From JAJTFA01 sp051715425 (GTDB lineage Bacteria; Bacteroidota; Bacteroidia; UKL13-3): DNA of 64,000 nt. The position numbers and the translations under genes are program-made. Positions 62,690 to 64,000 of this stretch are shown in pieces. Numbering within the stretch: position 1 is the first letter of the stretch; every line of letters starts with the position of its first letter. The stretch spans positions 62,001-126,000 of the forward strand of contig JBPXJS010000052.1 in the NCBI GenBank assembly GCA_051715425.1, in the 5' to 3' direction. The notes under the pieces are model-generated. The model saw only the letters and a list, made by a program, of their open reading frames with translations. It was not told the origin of the DNA and did no database searches.

Positions 62690-63940
62690 ATGACCGCTTC
62701 TTATTCAAAAATTCAGCAGATACATAGTTTATCTGTTCTCTCCAATGCCGCTTTCGGTTACAAATTTCCTGATTTTAACAAACTGCAACTTTTTGTTACC
62801 ACAGTTATACAACAAACCCTGGCCGATAAAAAAGTGCAACAATGCTTAGGCAGTGACTGGCAGTTGGTATGGGGGCCTGTAGTTTTTTGCAACAATCCTC
62901 ATGCTGCCCAGGTGGTGGCAGATAATACCATGATGCTGCTTTATAGCCCTTCGCAAAACCTGTTTGTGGTGGCTATTGCAGGTACCAATATTTACTCCAT
63001 GTATGGTTGGTTTGAAGAAGACCTGAAAGTAAACAAAACAGTTTCGTGGAAAGAGGTGGTGGGCAATCATAATCCGTTGCATGATTGGGGAGCTATAGCA
63101 GAAGGAACATCAATTGGTTTAATGCAATTGCTTAAAATGACCGACAGTAATAACAAAACCATGATACAGGCTCTTCAGGATTATTTGCCCAAAGCAGGTG
63201 CTTCTGGTGAAGTAGCTGTTTCCGGACATAGCCTTGGTGGTGCGCTTGCACCGGTAATGGCCATGTACCTGAAAGATACCATGAAAAACTGGAATTCAAA
63301 AAATGTGGTTACTACTGTTTCTTCTTATCCAACAGCAGGGCCAACTGCGGGCAATGAAGCTTTTGCAAAACATGCTGAAAAAAACCTGGTATATGCCAGC
63401 TACTATAATAATATAGATGTAGTGCCGAAGGGGTGGCAGAGAGATACCCTTGCGCAGGTTCCAACCATTTACGGAAACCATATTGCACCACCGCAAGGCT
63501 CAACTCCTTTTAATACTGCTATTGGTATGATGTGCGTTGGGGCAGTGGCAAATACCTACAAAATGATTTTTGGGAAAATTCCTGAGCCCATTAATTATAC
63601 CCAAATATCGCCATGGATTCCGATGAAGGGAAGCTTTGATAAGGCAACGGATGATGCGGTGATTAAAAAATTTAAATACCTGCCTATACTTATTCCCCAG
63701 GAAATAAAAGAATATGTACCCTTTCTGGTAAATGTAGCCCGTTTTCTTGCCCAACTTGGCTACCAGCATCTGGATGCGTATATCATTCAGTTAAAAATTG
63801 AAGAGTTTAATACCAATTACGAAAAGGTGAAAGACAAAAATGCGCCTTCCGATAAGAAAAAGGTTCACTTTGAAGCCATAGGTAAAGCCATGAGTAAACT
63901 TACCGGCCTAAAGTCGATGGAGAGTTTACACGAAGAATAA
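62690..63940 (+). CDS. class 3 lipase (alpha/beta hydrolase) without signal peptide
   Basis: This 416-residue protein has the class 3 lipase elbow AVSGHSLGGALAPV (Ser181), the strand FVVAIAGTN before the lid, a later Asp in YYNNIDVVP and a candidate His in NHIAPP, in the order of fungal-type lipases. The N-terminus is plain, with no export signal. It would hydrolyse acylglycerols or phospholipids. Its start is 22 bp after the terminator hairpin, and it has no palindrome promoter of its own. Cargo of a contractile system is one explanation for the missing signal. Confidence 0.85.
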   Translation: MTASYSKIQQIHSLSVLSNAAFGYKFPDFNKLQLFVTTVIQQTLADKKVQQCLGSDWQLVWGPVVFCNNPHAAQVVADNTMMLLYSPSQNLFVVAIAGTNIYSMYGWFEEDLKVNKTVSWKEVVGNHNPLHDWGAIAEGTSIGLMQLLKMTDSNNKTMIQALQDYLPKAGASGEVAVSGHSLGGALAPVMAMYLKDTMKNWNSKNVVTTVSSYPTAGPTAGNEAFAKHAEKNLVYASYYNNIDVVPKGWQRDTLAQVPTIYGNHIAPPQGSTPFNTAIGMMCVGAVANTYKMIFGKIPEPINYTQISPWIPMKGSFDKATDDAVIKKFKYLPILIPQEIKEYVPFLVNVARFLAQLGYQHLDAYIIQLKIEEFNTNYEKVKDKNAPSDKKKVHFEAIGKAMSKLTGLKSMESLHEE

Positions 63941-64000
63941 ATACGGCTCAGGTATCCATGCAATGGTAACAGCACTTTCCTTTGATTAGGAATTGTTCAT
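63941..64000. other. window edge without a readable gene
   Basis: The last 60 bases carry no ORF of useful length and no recognisable signal. The operon may continue beyond the edge. Confidence 0.4.

Noticed and set aside
29979..63940. A complete eCIS or T6SS locus
   Set aside because: Only a tape-measure domain and a VgrG-like hub are visible. No sheath, tube, baseplate, LysM adaptor or AAA+ ATPase is encoded in the window.

Overview
The window reads as a chromosomal segment of a Bacteroidota bacterium, probably of the Chitinophagales/Sphingobacteriales type. The evidence is type IX secretion (T9SS) C-terminal sorting domains on two secreted proteins, Bacteroidota-type promoters (TTG at -33, TAnnTTTG at -7), no obvious Shine-Dalgarno sequences, many Bacteroidota lipoproteins, and menaquinone, MeaB, TatC and HisKA_3/LuxR genes of the usual kind. 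No rRNA, tRNA, CRISPR array or intact insertion sequence was seen.

Region 1 (1-29.5 kb) is mostly ordinary core genome. It holds the end of an outer-membrane protein, a lipoprotein, and a four-gene minus-strand glycosylation operon (polyprenyl-phosphate GT2, methyltransferase, UGM-like flavoprotein, and a fused GT-A-like/GT-C/TPR protein). Then come a T9SS-exported esterase, isochorismate synthase with a hotdog thioesterase (menaquinone), a multi-PAS hybrid kinase, a histidine phosphatase, a prolyl oligopeptidase lipoprotein, a glutamyl-Q-tRNA(Asp) synthetase and a ~1,870-residue modular T9SS protein. TatC, RpiB, MeaB, an FMN reductase, small proteins and a NarL-type two-component system follow.

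Region 2 (29.6-43.7 kb) and region 4 (55.6-64 kb) are accessory DNA tied together by a repeated promoter architecture. Six promoters carry two copies of an 18-bp palindrome, AAGAGTGTTTTCACTCTT, with centres exactly 22 bp apart. The proximal copy abuts a TTG, and a -7 box follows after exactly 21 bp in five of the six. Four of the six have an additional upstream palindrome of the GAATAA-N-TTATTC type. A seventh copy of the pair, at 29.65 kb, has no recognisable promoter or gene. The six promoters head transcription units with a 4-TM protein, a peptidoglycan amidase, a VTT membrane protein, an Omp85-like barrel, a membrane patatin, three other lipase-like or alpha/beta hydrolases, a K+-channel, a GH18-like enzyme, a cupin, a cytochrome-c-motif lipoprotein and several unknowns. 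One unit also encodes a stand-alone contractile-injection-system tape-measure domain and a VgrG/gpD-like hub protein. Most of the predicted enzymes of extracellular substrates lack signal peptides. My leading hypothesis is a regulon of injection-system components and candidate cargo, with structural genes elsewhere in the genome. The promoter pattern is seen directly; the function is inferred.

Region 3 (43.7-55.6 kb) interrupts the regulon with mainly minus-strand conflict and signalling genes. It holds a TIR protein with a C-terminal G/N/V-rich motif, a large STAND-like protein with a similar motif at its N-terminus, and a TIR-transmembrane protein, all in one operon that looks like an NLR-type regulated-death system with amyloid-style signalling. 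A LytTR response regulator divergent from a TPR histidine kinase follows, then an HsdR-N-like nuclease, an HNH nuclease and three small Cys/His proteins that share a motif.
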